A DNA stretch of 64,000 nt from JBBDYQ01 sp035553855 (GTDB lineage Bacteria > Actinomycetota > Thermoleophilia > Solirubrobacterales > Thermoleophilaceae). Where the stretch lies: the NCBI GenBank assembly GCA_035553855.1, contig DATMJO010000081.1:26697-90696 (forward strand), read 5' to 3'. The position numbers and the translations under genes were made by a program. The notes under the pieces are model-generated. The model was not told the DNA's origin and ran no database searches. It saw only the letters and a list, made by a program, of their open reading frames with translations. Of this stretch, positions 26,068 through 35,450 are shown in pieces. How positions within the stretch are numbered: the first letter of the stretch is position 1; each line of letters begins with the position of its first letter.

Positions 26068-27145
26068 CCTCCAGGCCCAGCACGACGCGATCCGCCCCGA
26101 GCTCGAGGCGGCGATCGCGCGCGTGGTGGCCGACGGGCGCTACATCGGCGGCCCCGAGCTCGAGGCGTTCGAGGAGCGCTTCGCCGCCTACTGCCGCGCG
26201 CAGCACGCGATCGGAGTCTCCTCCGGCACGGACGCGCTGACCGTCGGCCTCATCGCCGCCGGCGTGAAGCCGGGCGACGAGGTCATCACCACGCCCTTCA
26301 CCTTCATCGCGACCGTGGAGTCGATCCTGCTCGCGGGCGCCACGCCGGTGCTCGTGGACGTCGATCCCGACACGGCGCTGATGACGCCCGAGGCGGCCGA
26401 GGCGGCGATCACCGAGCGCACCACCGCCATCGCGGTCGTCCACCTCTACGGCCAGACCGTGGATCTCGACTCCTTCCGCGAACTCTGCGACCGCCGCGGT
26501 CTGATTCTCGCGGAGGACGCCGCCCAGGCGCACGGAGCGGAGTGGAAGGGCAAGCGGGCGGGCTCGGTGGGCGACGTCGCGGCATTCAGCTTCTTTCCGG
26601 GCAAGAACCTGGGCGCCCTCGGTGACGCGGGCGGCATCACGACGAACGACCCGGAGATCGCCGGCCGCGCGCGGCGCTACCGCGATCACGGCCGCACCGA
26701 CAAGTACACCCACGCCGAGCTCGGCACGAACGCCCGCATGGACGCGCTGCAGGCGGCCGTGCTCTCGGTGAAGCTCGAGCGCCTGGACGAGTGGACCGAG
26801 GCTCGCCGTGCCCACGCGGCCGCCTACACCGAGGCCCTTCCGGACGGCGTGCCGCTCCGGCGCGCGCCGGAGGCGCTCCACTCTTGGCACCAGTACGTGG
26901 TGCGCACCGGCGACCGCGACGCCGTGGCCGCCCGGCTCCGGGAGCAGGGCATCGCTTCCGGCGTGCACTACCCGATCCCGCTCCACAAGCAGCCGGCGCT
27001 CCAGGAGATTGCCGGCGGCCTGGAGCTCCCGAACTCCGAGAGGCTTGGCCAGACAGTGCTCTCCCTTCCCGTCTTCCCCGAGCTGGACCCCGCCGACCGC
27101 GCGCGGATCGCCCGGCTGGTCGTCCTCGACGAGGTGCCCGCATGA
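26048..27145 (+). CDS. DegT/DnrJ/EryC1/StrS-family sugar aminotransferase
   Basis: 365 residues. The PLP-binding lysine is Lys186 in FFPGKNLGALGDAGG. SSGTDALTVGL, TTPFTFIATVE and LAEDAAQAHGA are the cofactor-contact motifs of this family. It transfers an amino group, usually from glutamate, to a keto nucleotide sugar. The ATG lies inside the last codons of the dehydrogenase gene. Together they predict an amino sugar in the exported glycan, which the formyltransferase at 38942 might then acylate. Confidence 0.93.
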   Translation: MNVPLLDLQAQHDAIRPELEAAIARVVADGRYIGGPELEAFEERFAAYCRAQHAIGVSSGTDALTVGLIAAGVKPGDEVITTPFTFIATVESILLAGATPVLVDVDPDTALMTPEAAEAAITERTTAIAVVHLYGQTVDLDSFRELCDRRGLILAEDAAQAHGAEWKGKRAGSVGDVAAFSFFPGKNLGALGDAGGITTNDPEIAGRARRYRDHGRTDKYTHAELGTNARMDALQAAVLSVKLERLDEWTEARRAHAAAYTEALPDGVPLRRAPEALHSWHQYVVRTGDRDAVAARLREQGIASGVHYPIPLHKQPALQEIAGGLELPNSERLGQTVLSLPVFPELDPADRARIARLVVLDEVPA

Positions 27146-28260
27146 AGGCGCTCGTGACGGGCGGCGCCGGCCTGATCGGCTCCCATGTGGTCGACCGCCT
27201 CCTGGCCCGCGGGCAGGAGGTACGGATCCTCGACAACCTCGACGAACAGACGCATCCGGAGGGCCGGCCGGACTGGATCCCCGCCGACGCCGAGTTCGTC
27301 CACGGGGACGTCCGCGACAGCGACACCCTGGAGCGCTGTCTCGAGGGCGTCGACGAGGTCTACCATCAGGCGGCGTTCGGGGGGTTCACCACCGAGATCT
27401 CGCTCTACTACGACTCGAACGCCACCGGCACTGCGCGCATCTTCGAGGCGATCGCGAACCGCGGCCTCGACATCCGCAAGGTCGTCGCCGCCTCGTCGCA
27501 GGCGATCTACGGCGAGGGCCTCTACCGCTGCCCCGACCACGGGCTCGTGCAGCCGTGGATGCGCACGATCGAGCGCTTCGAGCGCGAGCAGTGGGAGCCG
27601 CCCTGCCCCGAGTGCGGCAAGGACGTGACGCCCGAGCGCACCCACGAGGAGGTGCGCTGGAACGGCGAGACCCCCTACGCGGTGTCCAAGCTCGCCGAGG
27701 AGCGCACCACGATCGGCATGGGCAAGCGCCTCGGCATCCCCACGGTCGCCCTGCGCTACGCCGTGACCTTCGGCCCGCGCCAGTCGGTCTTCAACCCCTA
27801 CACGGGTGTCGTCTCGATCTTCTCGACGCTGCTGCTCAACGGCATCAAGCCGGTCGTCTACGAGGACGGCCGCCAGACGCGAGACTTCATCTTCGTCGGC
27901 GACATCGCGAACGCGAACGTGCTCGTGATGGGAGACGAGCGCGCCGACCACGAGGTCTTCAACGTGGGCCGCGGCGTCCCGGTGAACGTGATCGAGCTGA
28001 TCGAGAAGCTGGCGGCCTCCTACGGCCTCGAGCCCGCTTACGAGATCGGCGGCCAGTTCCGGCCCGGCGACGTGCGCCACCTCGTCCACGACGCCTCGCG
28101 CATCGCGGAGCTCGGCTGGAAGCCGGAGACCTCGCTCGAGGACGGCCTCGGCGAGGTGGTCGAGTGGATCAACGGCATGGGGGCCGTGCGCGAGTACTTC
28201 AGCTCGGCGCTCGAGCGCCTCAGGCAGCAGGGCGTCGTCATGAGGGCCGGGAGCTCATGA
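27142..28260 (+). CDS. NAD-dependent nucleotide-sugar epimerase with a zinc-ribbon-like insertion (dTDP-L-rhamnose 4-epimerase-like)
   Basis: 372 residues, ATGA overlap with the aminotransferase. NAD-binding GGAGLIGSHVVDRL; catalytic Ser in ASSQAIYGEG; Tyr-x3-Lys in YAVSKLAEE. Between these, residues about 128-165 hold an insertion with YRCPDHG and PPCPECGK, four possible zinc ligands (Cys, His, Cys, Cys). The same kind of insertion is known to me from enzymes annotated as dTDP-L-rhamnose 4-epimerase. It would interconvert L-rhamnose- and 6-deoxy-L-talose-type donors for the glycosyltransferases here. The substrate assignment rests on that resemblance only. Confidence 0.87.
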   Translation: MKALVTGGAGLIGSHVVDRLLARGQEVRILDNLDEQTHPEGRPDWIPADAEFVHGDVRDSDTLERCLEGVDEVYHQAAFGGFTTEISLYYDSNATGTARIFEAIANRGLDIRKVVAASSQAIYGEGLYRCPDHGLVQPWMRTIERFEREQWEPPCPECGKDVTPERTHEEVRWNGETPYAVSKLAEERTTIGMGKRLGIPTVALRYAVTFGPRQSVFNPYTGVVSIFSTLLLNGIKPVVYEDGRQTRDFIFVGDIANANVLVMGDERADHEVFNVGRGVPVNVIELIEKLAASYGLEPAYEIGGQFRPGDVRHLVHDASRIAELGWKPETSLEDGLGEVVEWINGMGAVREYFSSALERLRQQGVVMRAGSS

Positions 28261-29291
28261 GCTCCGGGGCCTCGCTCGCGGCGCCCGCACGGGCCGAGGC
28301 CCCGCGCTGGAGAAAGCCGCTCCTCGCCGTCGTCGGGCTGGTCGTCTCCGCCGTCTGCATCTGGCTCGCGACCCGCAACATCTCGCTGAGCCAGGTCGGC
28401 GACTCGCTGCGCGAGGCCGAGTACGCGTGGCTGGTCCCCGCCGTCGTGCTCACCTACGCGACGATCGTCCTACGCGGCATCCGCTGGCGCTTGCTCTTCC
28501 ACGACCGCTCGCTCGTCGCGGCGTCGGAGAGCACGGCGGCGGTCAACGTCGGCCTGATGTTCAACAACGTGCTGCCGTCGCGCGCGGGGGAGATCCCCCG
28601 GGTGCTCGGCCTGCGCCGGGTGACGGGCCTCTCGGCGTTCGAGATCGGCATGACCGTGCTCGTGGAGCGGGCGATCGACGTGTTCGTGATCGCGGTGATC
28701 GGCCTCGCGATCTGGCCTGCCCTCCCGGATCGCGCCTGGGTCACCGCGCTCGGCTTCTTCTGCCTCGCGGTGATCGTCGCCTGCGCGATCTTCATCCTGC
28801 TGCTCGCGATCTTCCGGCGGCGGCTCGTCACCGTGCTCGAGCGCCTCCTGCTCAAGCTCCCGTTCCTCTCGGACGCCCGCGCGCAGACCGTCCACGAGGC
28901 GCTCCGCGCCGGCATGCGCATCATGCTGCGCCCGCGCGCGCTCGCCGAGGCGGTCGGGGTGAGCTTCCTCCTCTGGGGCGTCGCCGGTCTCGCCACCTGG
29001 AGCCTCTTCCCGGCGTTCGACCTCTCGCTCGACTCGGCCGCCCCGTGGCTCGTCCTCGTGGCCAACACCTTCGCGCTCACGGTCCCGTCGAGTTCGGGCT
29101 CGATCGGCGTGTACGAGGCCTCCGTCCAGGCCGCCCTGGTCGCCTACGGCGTGTCCAAGAGCGCGGCGCTCTCGTACGCGCTCGTGCTGCACGCGGTGAA
29201 CTTCTTCCCGGTGATCCTCTCCGGCGTCGTCGCGCTCTCGTGGCTGGGCCGCCGGGCGCCGGCGGAGCGGCTGCGGGCCCGCGAGACGTGA
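28257..29291 (+). CDS. Lysylphosphatidylglycerol synthase-like flippase domain protein (UPF0104)
   Basis: 344 residues with about eight membrane helices. WLVPAVVLTYATIVLRGIRWRLLF, NVGLMFNNVLPSRAGEIPRV and LTVPSSSGSIGVYE are the recurring motifs of the LPG_synthase_TM/YbhN family. Free-standing members are thought to move lipids or lipid-linked sugars between membrane leaflets. Position within the amino-sugar operon supports a flippase role for a lipid-linked intermediate. Both ends overlap neighbours by four bases (ATGA, GTGA). Confidence 0.85.
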   Translation: MSSGASLAAPARAEAPRWRKPLLAVVGLVVSAVCIWLATRNISLSQVGDSLREAEYAWLVPAVVLTYATIVLRGIRWRLLFHDRSLVAASESTAAVNVGLMFNNVLPSRAGEIPRVLGLRRVTGLSAFEIGMTVLVERAIDVFVIAVIGLAIWPALPDRAWVTALGFFCLAVIVACAIFILLLAIFRRRLVTVLERLLLKLPFLSDARAQTVHEALRAGMRIMLRPRALAEAVGVSFLLWGVAGLATWSLFPAFDLSLDSAAPWLVLVANTFALTVPSSSGSIGVYEASVQAALVAYGVSKSAALSYALVLHAVNFFPVILSGVVALSWLGRRAPAERLRARET

Positions 29292-30922
29292 CCACCGCCG
29301 CCGCACCGCCGCGCGACCGGCCGGGTCGCATGCGGCGGCTCGACCTGCTCGGCTCGCCGACGCCCACGGCGCTCGAGCTGCTGATCGCGCTCGCCGCCCT
29401 GCTCGCGCTCGGCGCCGCCGCGTACGGCTCGCACATCCTGAGCGGCGGCTTCTACTACGACGACTGGGCGAACGGGGCGCTCCACCGCTTCTCGGAAGAC
29501 TCGATCGGCGCGTTCTGGGACCTCACCTCGTACCGGCCGCTGCTCGCGCTGTACGTGCCGCTCACGCACGAGCTGTTCGGCACCCGCTTCGGCGTCCACC
29601 TCGCCTGGGCCGTGACGCTCGCGGCGATCATGTCGGCGGCGGTCTACCTCGTCCTGCGCCAGCTCGGGATGGCGCGGCTCCACGCGGGCATGGTGGCCGC
29701 GCTCGTCCTGCTCTTCCCCTACTCGGACGCGACCCGGCTCTGGGCCACCTCGAGCATGGCGCACCTCTCGATCACGCTCTACCTGCTCGGCGCGTCCGTG
29801 GCGATCGCCGGGATCCGCCGCTCGAAGCCGGTGCTCCACGCGGGTGCCGTCGTGCTGTACGCCGCCTCGATCCTCGTGTACGAGATCGCGGCCGGCCCGA
29901 TCGTCCTCTCGGTCCTGCTCTACCTGGTGCTCGCGCGGCCACGGCCGGCGCTCTGGCGCTGGGCGGTCGACCTCGCCGTGGTGGTGCCGATCCTGATGCT
30001 CGTCACGCGCGAGGGGGAGAGGGAGACCGGCGGTCTCGGCGACCAGGCCGATCACGCCTGGCGCATCGCCGACGAGGGCGCGGACGTCTTCTCCGACAGC
30101 CTCTTCGCCTGGGGCTCGCCGCCGGGCGACACGGCGCTCGTCGTGGCCCTCGGCGTCTGCCTCGCCGCGCTCGCGGTGGCGCGCGCGCTCCCCCGCGGCG
30201 ACGCCGAGCGCGAGGAGATCGTCCGCTGGCTGCGCTGGGCGCTCGGCGGCCTCGTGGCCGCCGCCGCCGGCTGGCTCGTGTTCGTGCCGGCGGACGGCTA
30301 CTACTCGCCGCTCACGCTCGGCCTCGGCAACCGCACGAACGTGCTTGCCGCGGTCGGCATCGTGATCCTCGTCTACTCGCTGCTCATGCTCGTAGCGAGG
30401 CTCGCCTTCCGCGGCGTCCCCGGCTGGGGCGTTCGCGTCCCGTTGGTCGCTGCGCTGCTCGGGGCGGTCGTGGGCGCGGGCTACGTCGAGCAGCTCGACG
30501 AGGACAAGCACGCTTGGGACGAGGCCTACCGCGCGGAGCAGCGGATCCTCGACGTGATCGCGCAGAACCTGCCCGATCCGCCCGACGGCTCCACGATCTA
30601 CACCTTCAACCATCCGGCCTTCCTCCAGCTCGGGGTGCCGGTCTTCGGCGCCACCTGGGACCTGAACGGGGCGGTGCGCCTGCACCTGCGCGACGGCTCG
30701 CTCGCGGGCTTCCCGGCGTTCGAGGGCACGACGTTCGTCTGCCGCGACGACGCACTCCACCCGGAGGGCAACGGCTACGGGCCCGGCCAGGGCGAGGCCT
30801 ACGGGCGGGCGTTCTTCGTGGACGCCGGCGACGGCCGCGTGGCGCGCATCTTCGACCGCCGCTCGTGCCTCGAGGCGGTCAGGACGTTCACCCCCGGGCC
30901 CTTCCACCTGACCGCCGGCTGA
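29288..30922 (+). CDS. Polytopic membrane protein, GT-C-like, family not identified
   Basis: 544 residues from a GTG. About ten hydrophobic helices, followed by a soluble outside domain of about 120 residues (ILDVIAQNLPDPPDGSTIYT to the end). After the first helix comes HILSGGFYYDDWANGALHRF, an acidic loop like that in GT-C glycosyltransferases. I do not recognise a named family. It lies between a flippase-like gene and a YfhO-type gene in the long operon, so it probably transfers a lipid-linked sugar outside the membrane. Confidence 0.75.
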   Translation: MTTAAAPPRDRPGRMRRLDLLGSPTPTALELLIALAALLALGAAAYGSHILSGGFYYDDWANGALHRFSEDSIGAFWDLTSYRPLLALYVPLTHELFGTRFGVHLAWAVTLAAIMSAAVYLVLRQLGMARLHAGMVAALVLLFPYSDATRLWATSSMAHLSITLYLLGASVAIAGIRRSKPVLHAGAVVLYAASILVYEIAAGPIVLSVLLYLVLARPRPALWRWAVDLAVVVPILMLVTREGERETGGLGDQADHAWRIADEGADVFSDSLFAWGSPPGDTALVVALGVCLAALAVARALPRGDAEREEIVRWLRWALGGLVAAAAGWLVFVPADGYYSPLTLGLGNRTNVLAAVGIVILVYSLLMLVARLAFRGVPGWGVRVPLVAALLGAVVGAGYVEQLDEDKHAWDEAYRAEQRILDVIAQNLPDPPDGSTIYTFNHPAFLQLGVPVFGATWDLNGAVRLHLRDGSLAGFPAFEGTTFVCRDDALHPEGNGYGPGQGEAYGRAFFVDAGDGRVARIFDRRSCLEAVRTFTPGPFHLTAG

Positions 30923-30926
30923 GGGC

Positions 30927-33900
30927 ATGGCCACCAGCCGCATTCCAATCCGCCGGCGCGCCGGCAGCGCAGCCGAGCCCGTCCGGTCCGCGGCCCGGAC
31001 AGCGCGCGACCGGGGAGCGGCGCTGCTCATCCGCTTCTGGCCGCTCGTCTTCCTGGCGGTCGCGATCGGGGTCTACTACTGGCCCGTGATCGTCGACGGC
31101 CGGCTCGTGTCGGCCGCCGACATCCTCGGAGTGCTGGGGCAGCCGTGGATCGACTTCGTACCCGTCGCCAGCCCGTCGAACACGGCGCTTCTCGACTCGG
31201 TGGTGTCGCTCGCGCCCGCGATGACGTTCGTGCGCGAGTCGCTCGCGGCGGGCCAGCTCCCGCTCTGGAGCCCCTACACGGAGTTCGGGGTGCCCTTCCT
31301 CGCGCAGAGCCAGTGGGGGACGCCCTCGCCCGTGCAGCTCCCGTTCCTCCTGCCGCCCGAGCTGTTCAGCATCGAGACGGCCCAGACGCTGTCCGGCATG
31401 CTGAAGATCGCGGTGGCGGGCGCCGGCGCCTACGCGCTCGGCCGCGTGCTCGACTTCTCCAAGCAGGGCGCGATCTTCTCGGCGATCGCCTACATGCTGG
31501 GCGGCTACACCGTGGCCTGGCTGTCGATGCCCGACACGAGCGTGACGGCCTTCCTGCCCTGGATGGCGCTCGGCATCGAGCTCGTGCTGTTCGGGCGCCG
31601 GCCGTGGCTCGCCGCCTCGGGCCTCGGGGTGGCGATGGCGTTCGCCGTCTACGGCGGCCACCCGGAGGTCCTGCTCTACCAGTTCGCGGGGTTCGTGCTC
31701 TACGGCGCCTTCCGCGCGGTCCAGGACCGCCGCCGGCTGCGGGGCCAGCTGCGCGTGCGCGGCGCCGCCGTCGGCGCCTCGATCGCGCTGTCGGGCCTTT
31801 TGTCGGCGCTCGTCCTGCTGCCGGCCGCCGAGCTGTACGAACGCTCGATCGAGGCCACCTCCGTGCGCTTCGCGCCGGTCGGGGCCTTCGTCGTGGACCT
31901 CGGGACGCTCGAGCGCCTGTTCGACCCGGTGAAGGGCGACACCACCATCGGCGGTGTCTCGAGCCTCCAGTCGGTCTTCAACGTCTACACGTCCCTGTAC
32001 GTCGGCATCGCGGGCGCCGTGATGGCGATCCTCGCGCTGCTCGTGCGGGACCGGCGGGCCCTCGCGTTCTGGGCCGTCGCCGCGCTCGGCTTCGCGCTCT
32101 CGGTCAAGGGCGCGCCCGCCACCTGGGTCGGTGACCTGATCCCGAGCTTCCAGGGGCTCTCGCGCAACCACGCCCTCCTGCTCTGGACGTTCGGCCTCGC
32201 TATGGCGGCGGGGGCGGGGGTGGACCGGCTCCAGCGCCTGGTCGCCGGGCTCTCGAAGGAGCGCCTGCTCGCGCCCGGGCTCGCGCTCCTGCTCTGCGTG
32301 GCCGTCTTCGCCGACCTCTACGACTGGGGCAAGGACTACAACCCGCGCGTCCCGAAGGCGCAGTCGGGCGTCGCCGAGCCGGCCGGCTACGCCGCCGTCC
32401 CGGCCGGGCCGGGCGAGCCGCGCGCCGCCTACCTCGGGCCGGCGTTCATGCGCCCGCTCGTGCCCCAGCTCTTCGGCCGCACCGACATCCGCGGCTACGG
32501 CCAGCCGACCCGCCTCGACTACGAGGAGTTCATCAAGGTGAACATCCTCCCTGAGGACCCCGGCTACCTGAGCTACTCCGACTACGCGCTGGGCGTGCCC
32601 GACGAGCGCACCCGGCGCATGTACTCGGCGCTGAACGTCGGCTACTACGTCTCGCGCGGCGCGAAGCCGGTGCGCGTCCCCGGCGCGAAGACGGTCGAGC
32701 GCGACGTCGTGTTCGTGCAGCGCAACCCCGACGTCAAGGGGCGCGCCTGGTTCGCGCAGGACCACGTGGTGAGCCCGACCCGCAACTCCTCGCTCTACCG
32801 CCTGAACGAGCCGGACATCGACCCCACGAAGACGGTCGTCCTCACGGAGGACCCGTCCCGGCCGTACGAGCCGCCCGTCCCGGGTGACCGCGCCGAGGTC
32901 GTCCGCTACGAGAACCAGGGGGTCGAGATCAGGACGGATGCGGCCGGTCCGCGCCTGCTCTTCATGTCGGACTCCCACTACCCCGGCTGGAAGGCCGAGA
33001 TCGACGGCGAGGAGGTCGAGATCCAGCGGGCCGACGGTCTCTTCCGGGCCGTGTCGGTCCCGGCGGGCGAGCACACGCTGCGCTTTTTGTTCCGGCCCGC
33101 GTCGGTGCTCTGGGGCTTCATCCTCACGCTGCTCGGCGCGGTGCTCGCGCTCGCGCTCGCGCTCTTCGGGCGCAGGCGCGTGCTGGCCCCCGCCGCGCCC
33201 GCCGCGGCCGTGGAGCCGGGCCGGATGGAGCTGCGCGCGGGCGGCGCCGTGGCGCGTCTAGCGGCTCGGGTGGCCCCCGCCGCCGGTCGCGTCGCGAGGG
33301 CGCGCTGGACGGCACCGGCCCTCCTCGTGGCCGCGCTCGTCTTCTACTACTGGGAGGTCTTCGCGGGACAGCTCGTCTCGGGCTCCGACCTCGTGAACTA
33401 CCTGTACCCGCCCTGGTCGCTGACGCCGCCGCCGGGCTTCGTCCCCTCGAACCCCGCGCTCGCCGACTCGGTCGTCTCGCTCGGTCCCGCGATGAGCTTC
33501 GTGCGCGACTCGATCTGGTCCGGCCAGCTGCCGCTCTGGAACCCCTATACGGAGTTCGGGAACCCGTTCTGGGCGCAGAGCCAGTGGGGCCTGCTCTCCC
33601 CGGTGCACGTCCCGTACCTCCTGCCCGAGGGCCTCTACAGCATCGAGACCGCGCAGACGCTCGTCGGCATGCTGAAGATCGGCGTCGCCATCTCCGGCGC
33701 CTACCTGCTCGCCAGGCGCTTCGCGCTGTCGAAGCCGGCCGCGGCCTTCGCCGGGATCGCCTACGGCTTCGGCGGCTACACGACGGTCTGGCTCTCGATG
33801 CCGGACACGGCCACCACGGTCTTCCTGCCCTGGGTGCTGCTCGCGATCGAATGGGTCCTGACGGGCGCCCGCCCGCTGCTGGGCGCGGCCGGCCTCGCGC

Positions 33901-35450
33901 TCCTCGGCTTCGCGGCCGCCGCCGGCGGGCATCCGGAGAAGCTCGCGATGGCGACGCTCGGCGTGCTCGTCTACGTCGCGGTGCGGCTCGTGCAGGAGCG
34001 CCGTGCACTGCTCGCCGACTGGCGCCTGCGGGCCTTCGGCCTGGCGGCGGGCGGCGCGCTCGCCGTCGGCCTGTTCGCCGTCGTCCTACTGCCCGCGATC
34101 GAGCTGTTCGGGCTGTCGGGCGACTCCGAGCAGCGCGAGGCGCTCTACGCCGATCAGGCGTTCTCGTGGAAGAGCCTCATCTACGCCTGGGCGCCGGACT
34201 TCGCCGGCAACCCCACGCGCGGCACCCCGCAGGACACGGTCACCTACACGCTCGCCTACGGCCCCTGGTACGCGGGCGTGCTGGCCGTGCCGCTCGCGCT
34301 CGTCGCGCTCGCGCGGCGCGACCGCCGCGCCGTGCCGTTCGCCGCCGTCGCGGTCTTCGGCCTGGTGGTCGCGATGAACACGCTGCCGTGGCGGATCGCG
34401 ATCGACACCTTCCCGACGCTCGGCGGGATCGTCAAGCAGCACGTGATCATCCTCTGGTTCCTCGGCCTCGTGATGGCCGCGGCGATCGGCGTCCATCACC
34501 TCCAGGCGCTCCTCGCCAAGCACGCCTCGCGCGCCTGGATCGCACCCGGGGCGGCCGTTGTCCTCTGTGTCGCCCTCTTCGCGGAGCTGTACGCCTGGGG
34601 CCACGAGTACAACCCGCGCGTGAAGCGCGACCACGTCGCCGTCCCCTATCCGCCCGAGCTGGACGAGGTGGACAAGGGCCGCGGGGCAGAGCGCACGATC
34701 TTCCTCGGCAACACCACGCGGCCGCTCCTGCCGATGTCGTTCGACGTCCCCGAGATCCGCGGCTACGGCCAGCCCACCCGCAGCGACTACGACAACTGGA
34801 TGAAGACGATCGTCTCCGACTTCGGGGGCGTCTACGGGAGCTACACCGGCTACGAGACCGGCAACCTGCGCCCGAACGCGCTGCGCGCCCTCTCCGCCGC
34901 CAACGTGGGCTTCTCCGCCGACTCGGGCGGCCAGTTCCCGATCGAGCCGCTCGAGAAGGTCCGCGAGGGCACCCTCACGATCCACCGCAACCCGTTCGTC
35001 AAGTCGCGCGCGTCGCTGTACTCGTCGTATGAGGTGGCGCCCGGCGACGGCGCGGCGGTTCAGCGCGTCGCCAATCCGCGCTTCGACGCGCGCAGGACGG
35101 TCGTGCTCGACGCCGACCCGGGGGTGCCGGAGGCGGAGACGGCCGGGAGCGCCGAGATCACCCGCTACGAGAACAACCGCGTGACCGTGCGGACCGAGAC
35201 CTCGAAGCCCGAGGTGCTCGTGCTGAGCGATTCCGACTACCCGGGGTGGAGCGCCGAGGTGGACGGCGAGGAGGCGGAGATCCACCGCGCGAACGGCCTC
35301 TTCCGCGCGGTCGTCGTCCCCGCAGGGGAGCACACCGTCGAGTTCACCTTCCGCCCGAAGAGTCTCGTCGCGGGGTTCCTGATCTCGCTCGGCTCGCTGC
35401 TGCTCGTGGGCCTGCTGGCTCACCGCGGCCGGAAGGTGAGGGTGCGGTGA
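30927..35450 (+). CDS. Tandemly duplicated YfhO-like membrane protein
   Basis: 1507 residues, about twice the usual YfhO length. Residues about 36-755 and about 793-1500 are two copies of the same module. Paired landmarks: YYWPVIVDGRLVSAADI and YYWEVFAGQLVSGSDL; SLAAGQLPLWSPYTEFG and SIWSGQLPLWNPYTEFG; LFSIETAQTLSGMLKI and LYSIETAQTLVGMLKI; LFMSDSHYPGWKAEIDGEE and LVLSDSDYPGWSAEVDGEE. Each module has many membrane helices with GT-C-like acidic first loops, then a soluble domain ending in PAGEHT and a final helix. YfhO relatives glycosylate wall or lipid-linked glycans (lipoteichoic acid in Bacillus). It starts four bases after the preceding stop. Confidence 0.88.
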   Translation: MATSRIPIRRRAGSAAEPVRSAARTARDRGAALLIRFWPLVFLAVAIGVYYWPVIVDGRLVSAADILGVLGQPWIDFVPVASPSNTALLDSVVSLAPAMTFVRESLAAGQLPLWSPYTEFGVPFLAQSQWGTPSPVQLPFLLPPELFSIETAQTLSGMLKIAVAGAGAYALGRVLDFSKQGAIFSAIAYMLGGYTVAWLSMPDTSVTAFLPWMALGIELVLFGRRPWLAASGLGVAMAFAVYGGHPEVLLYQFAGFVLYGAFRAVQDRRRLRGQLRVRGAAVGASIALSGLLSALVLLPAAELYERSIEATSVRFAPVGAFVVDLGTLERLFDPVKGDTTIGGVSSLQSVFNVYTSLYVGIAGAVMAILALLVRDRRALAFWAVAALGFALSVKGAPATWVGDLIPSFQGLSRNHALLLWTFGLAMAAGAGVDRLQRLVAGLSKERLLAPGLALLLCVAVFADLYDWGKDYNPRVPKAQSGVAEPAGYAAVPAGPGEPRAAYLGPAFMRPLVPQLFGRTDIRGYGQPTRLDYEEFIKVNILPEDPGYLSYSDYALGVPDERTRRMYSALNVGYYVSRGAKPVRVPGAKTVERDVVFVQRNPDVKGRAWFAQDHVVSPTRNSSLYRLNEPDIDPTKTVVLTEDPSRPYEPPVPGDRAEVVRYENQGVEIRTDAAGPRLLFMSDSHYPGWKAEIDGEEVEIQRADGLFRAVSVPAGEHTLRFLFRPASVLWGFILTLLGAVLALALALFGRRRVLAPAAPAAAVEPGRMELRAGGAVARLAARVAPAAGRVARARWTAPALLVAALVFYYWEVFAGQLVSGSDLVNYLYPPWSLTPPPGFVPSNPALADSVVSLGPAMSFVRDSIWSGQLPLWNPYTEFGNPFWAQSQWGLLSPVHVPYLLPEGLYSIETAQTLVGMLKIGVAISGAYLLARRFALSKPAAAFAGIAYGFGGYTTVWLSMPDTATTVFLPWVLLAIEWVLTGARPLLGAAGLALLGFAAAAGGHPEKLAMATLGVLVYVAVRLVQERRALLADWRLRAFGLAAGGALAVGLFAVVLLPAIELFGLSGDSEQREALYADQAFSWKSLIYAWAPDFAGNPTRGTPQDTVTYTLAYGPWYAGVLAVPLALVALARRDRRAVPFAAVAVFGLVVAMNTLPWRIAIDTFPTLGGIVKQHVIILWFLGLVMAAAIGVHHLQALLAKHASRAWIAPGAAVVLCVALFAELYAWGHEYNPRVKRDHVAVPYPPELDEVDKGRGAERTIFLGNTTRPLLPMSFDVPEIRGYGQPTRSDYDNWMKTIVSDFGGVYGSYTGYETGNLRPNALRALSAANVGFSADSGGQFPIEPLEKVREGTLTIHRNPFVKSRASLYSSYEVAPGDGAAVQRVANPRFDARRTVVLDADPGVPEAETAGSAEITRYENNRVTVRTETSKPEVLVLSDSDYPGWSAEVDGEEAEIHRANGLFRAVVVPAGEHTVEFTFRPKSLVAGFLISLGSLLLVGLLAHRGRKVRVR

